Origin: Sulfurimonas sp.
GTDB taxonomy: Bacteria > Campylobacterota > Campylobacteria > Campylobacterales > Sulfurimonadaceae
NCBI RefSeq assembly: GCF_026988655.1
Contig: NZ_JALSKT010000010.1
Coordinates: 1-64,000, forward strand
Length of the DNA stretch: 64,000 bases
Reading direction: 5' to 3'
Shown: piece after piece, positions 63,407 to 64,000 of the stretch
Numbering within the stretch: position 1 is the stretch's first letter
How the letters are laid out: each line of letters begins with the position of its first letter
Translations under genes and position numbers: made by a program
Notes under the pieces: generated by a model
Told to the model about the DNA's origin: nothing
Databases searched by the model: none
What the model saw: only the letters and a program-made list of their open reading frames with translations

Positions 63407-64000
63407 CTAATTTTTCTCCCATTGTATATAATTGTGCCAAATTCCACCAAGTGCTGGCTCGATGTTTTTGATATCTTTATTGACCGCTGTGATAGAGTTT
63501 GGAATATATAAAAATAGGTATGGATTATCTTCTGCTATGATAGCAAACATCTCTCTACAAAGCTTGCCAAGCTGCTTTTTGTCGATGATAGCCTGAGATT
63601 TTTCTATCATTTTATCCATCTTTTTATTATGATAGCCAACAAGATTAAAACCGCCCTTTTTATCGCTATCACTATGCCAAAATACATAAGGATCAGGGGT
63701 CGGTGAAAGCCCCCAACCAAGCAATACTGCATCAAAATTATGAGGAAATACAACCATATTTAAAAAAGCCTGCCACTCCATCACACGCAGTTTGACAATA
63801 ACACCAATTTTTTTAAGCTGATATTGTAAAATTTCGGCTGCATACGGGCGAATAGAGCTCGCATTTGATGTTACTATTTCAAATTCAAAAGGATGCTTCT
63901 CATCATATCCTGCTGCGTTTAGCAGACGTTTTGCTTCCTCAATATTTTGCTTTGGAGCTTTTACATCAGGATTAAAAGCAAGTGTTCCCGGTAAAAAGGG
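63407..64000 (-). CDS. Family 5 solute-binding protein (3-prime part)
   Basis: The frame is open to the window edge, beyond the 125-residue track ORF. The upstream part reads LAFNPDVKAPKQNIEEAKRL then LNAAGYDEKHPFEFEIV, the C-terminal lobe of an oligopeptide/dipeptide/nickel-binding protein. It ends in GGIWHNYIQWEKN. The N-terminus lies outside the window. It could work with the orphan ABC ATPase at 18.5 kb, though that is distant. One CTGCGTTT repeat (63913) lies inside. Confidence 0.8.
   Translation of the reverse strand, partial: PFLPGTLAFNPDVKAPKQNIEEAKRLLNAAGYDEKHPFEFEIVTSNASSIRPYAAEILQYQLKKIGVIVKLRVMEWQAFLNMVVFPHNFDAVLLGWGLSPTPDPYVFWHSDSDKKGGFNLVGYHNKKMDKMIEKSQAIIDKKQLGKLCREMFAIIAEDNPYLFLYIPNSITAVNKDIKNIEPALGGIWHNYIQWEKN

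Larger units (their letters stand above)
1263..63920. repeat. Dispersed YAAACGCAGY repeat, about 39 copies
   Basis: The 8-mer AAACGCAG or its complement CTGCGTTT was found by eye starting at 1263, 1980, 3425, 7292, 15275, 16707, 17388, 19231, 19491, 22567, 23686, 24006, 24730, 26642, 27198, 28811, 28833, 28984, 29966, 32597, 32838, 35047, 35350, 40875, 40889, 41091, 43137, 43494, 44278, 46487, 48318, 51510, 55121, 55174, 55941, 56215, 56809, 56893 and 63913. About 17 read AAACGCAG and 22 CTGCGTTT on the plus strand. Nearly all have a pyrimidine on both sides. All lie within genes. Confidence 0.88.

Noticed and set aside
1263-63920. AAACGCAG repeat as a Chi or KOPS site
   Set aside because: Both signals are strongly biased to one strand of a replichore. 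Here the two orientations are close to equal (about 17 and 22) and interspersed throughout.
1263-63920. AAACGCAG as a transcription-factor operator
   Set aside because: All copies found are inside coding regions, none in promoters, and they occur in unrelated genes.
1-64000. tRNA, rRNA, CRISPR or complete insertion sequence
   Set aside because: I saw no tRNA-like T-loop context, no rRNA, no regularly spaced direct repeats and no transposase gene. A covariance search could still find a small RNA that I missed.

Overview
This is an AT-rich chromosomal segment from a member of the Campylobacterota (Epsilonproteobacteria), most like a chemolithotrophic, Sulfurimonas-type organism. The assignment rests on several traits read from the sequence: the gene order hom, aminotransferase, two hypotheticals, TrmH, rsmI, rpmE, rsmE, which I recall from Campylobacter; a dihaem cytochrome c1 in a petABC operon; a four-subunit pyruvate:ferredoxin oxidoreductase; split YeeE/YedE-type sulfur transporters; a DsrE-like secreted protein; and a glutamine synthetase lacking the adenylylated tyrosine. 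No rRNA, tRNA, CRISPR array, phage or intact insertion sequence was seen.

Region 1 (1-13 kb) is a phosphate-starvation locus. It has a PhoB-like regulator, two phosphate-porin paralogues on the opposite strand, pstSCAB, phoU, a PhoR-like kinase, then a bifunctional acyltransferase resembling the ornithine-lipid synthase OlsF, overlapped by an EAL-CBS-GGDEF protein. Six promoters share one geometry: GTAA direct repeats 11 bp apart, with the last repeat starting 15 bp before a TATAAT-like -10. This ties phosphate uptake, membrane-lipid replacement and probably c-di-GMP signalling to one regulator. Region 2 (13-16.5 kb) has glnA, leuA and a palindromic intergenic element. Region 3 (16.5-25.8 kb) is a tightly packed minus-strand operon: alaS, CopD-like, maf, a diguanylate cyclase, bioF, an ABC ATPase and a class A PBP.

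Region 4 (25.9-32.5 kb) is accessory: DsrE-like and DUF302-like secreted proteins, a decayed YiiX-like gene with in-frame stops, DUF523, an aldehyde dehydrogenase, paired YeeE/YedE proteins, a thioredoxin-fold protein and yraN. Region 5 (32.5-42.7 kb) holds a formate-dehydrogenase-like molybdoenzyme and an SDR inserted beside the conserved hom-rsmE block. Region 6 (42.7-57.1 kb) has moeA, queD, queE and moaA, the cytochrome bc1 operon, mnmG, a foldback element, Sel1 repeats, ribE, recQ and mnmD. Region 7 (57.2-64 kb) has a PIN/RHH pair, two unknowns with luxS, the porGDAB operon, a HAD phosphatase and the end of a family-5 solute-binding protein.

The most striking signal is not a gene. The 8-mer AAACGCAG (extended consensus YAAACGCAGY) occurs about 39 times by eye, on both strands and always inside coding sequences, where one or two would be expected from base composition. 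It looks like a DNA-uptake-type sequence. All coordinates and counts were read by eye without software.
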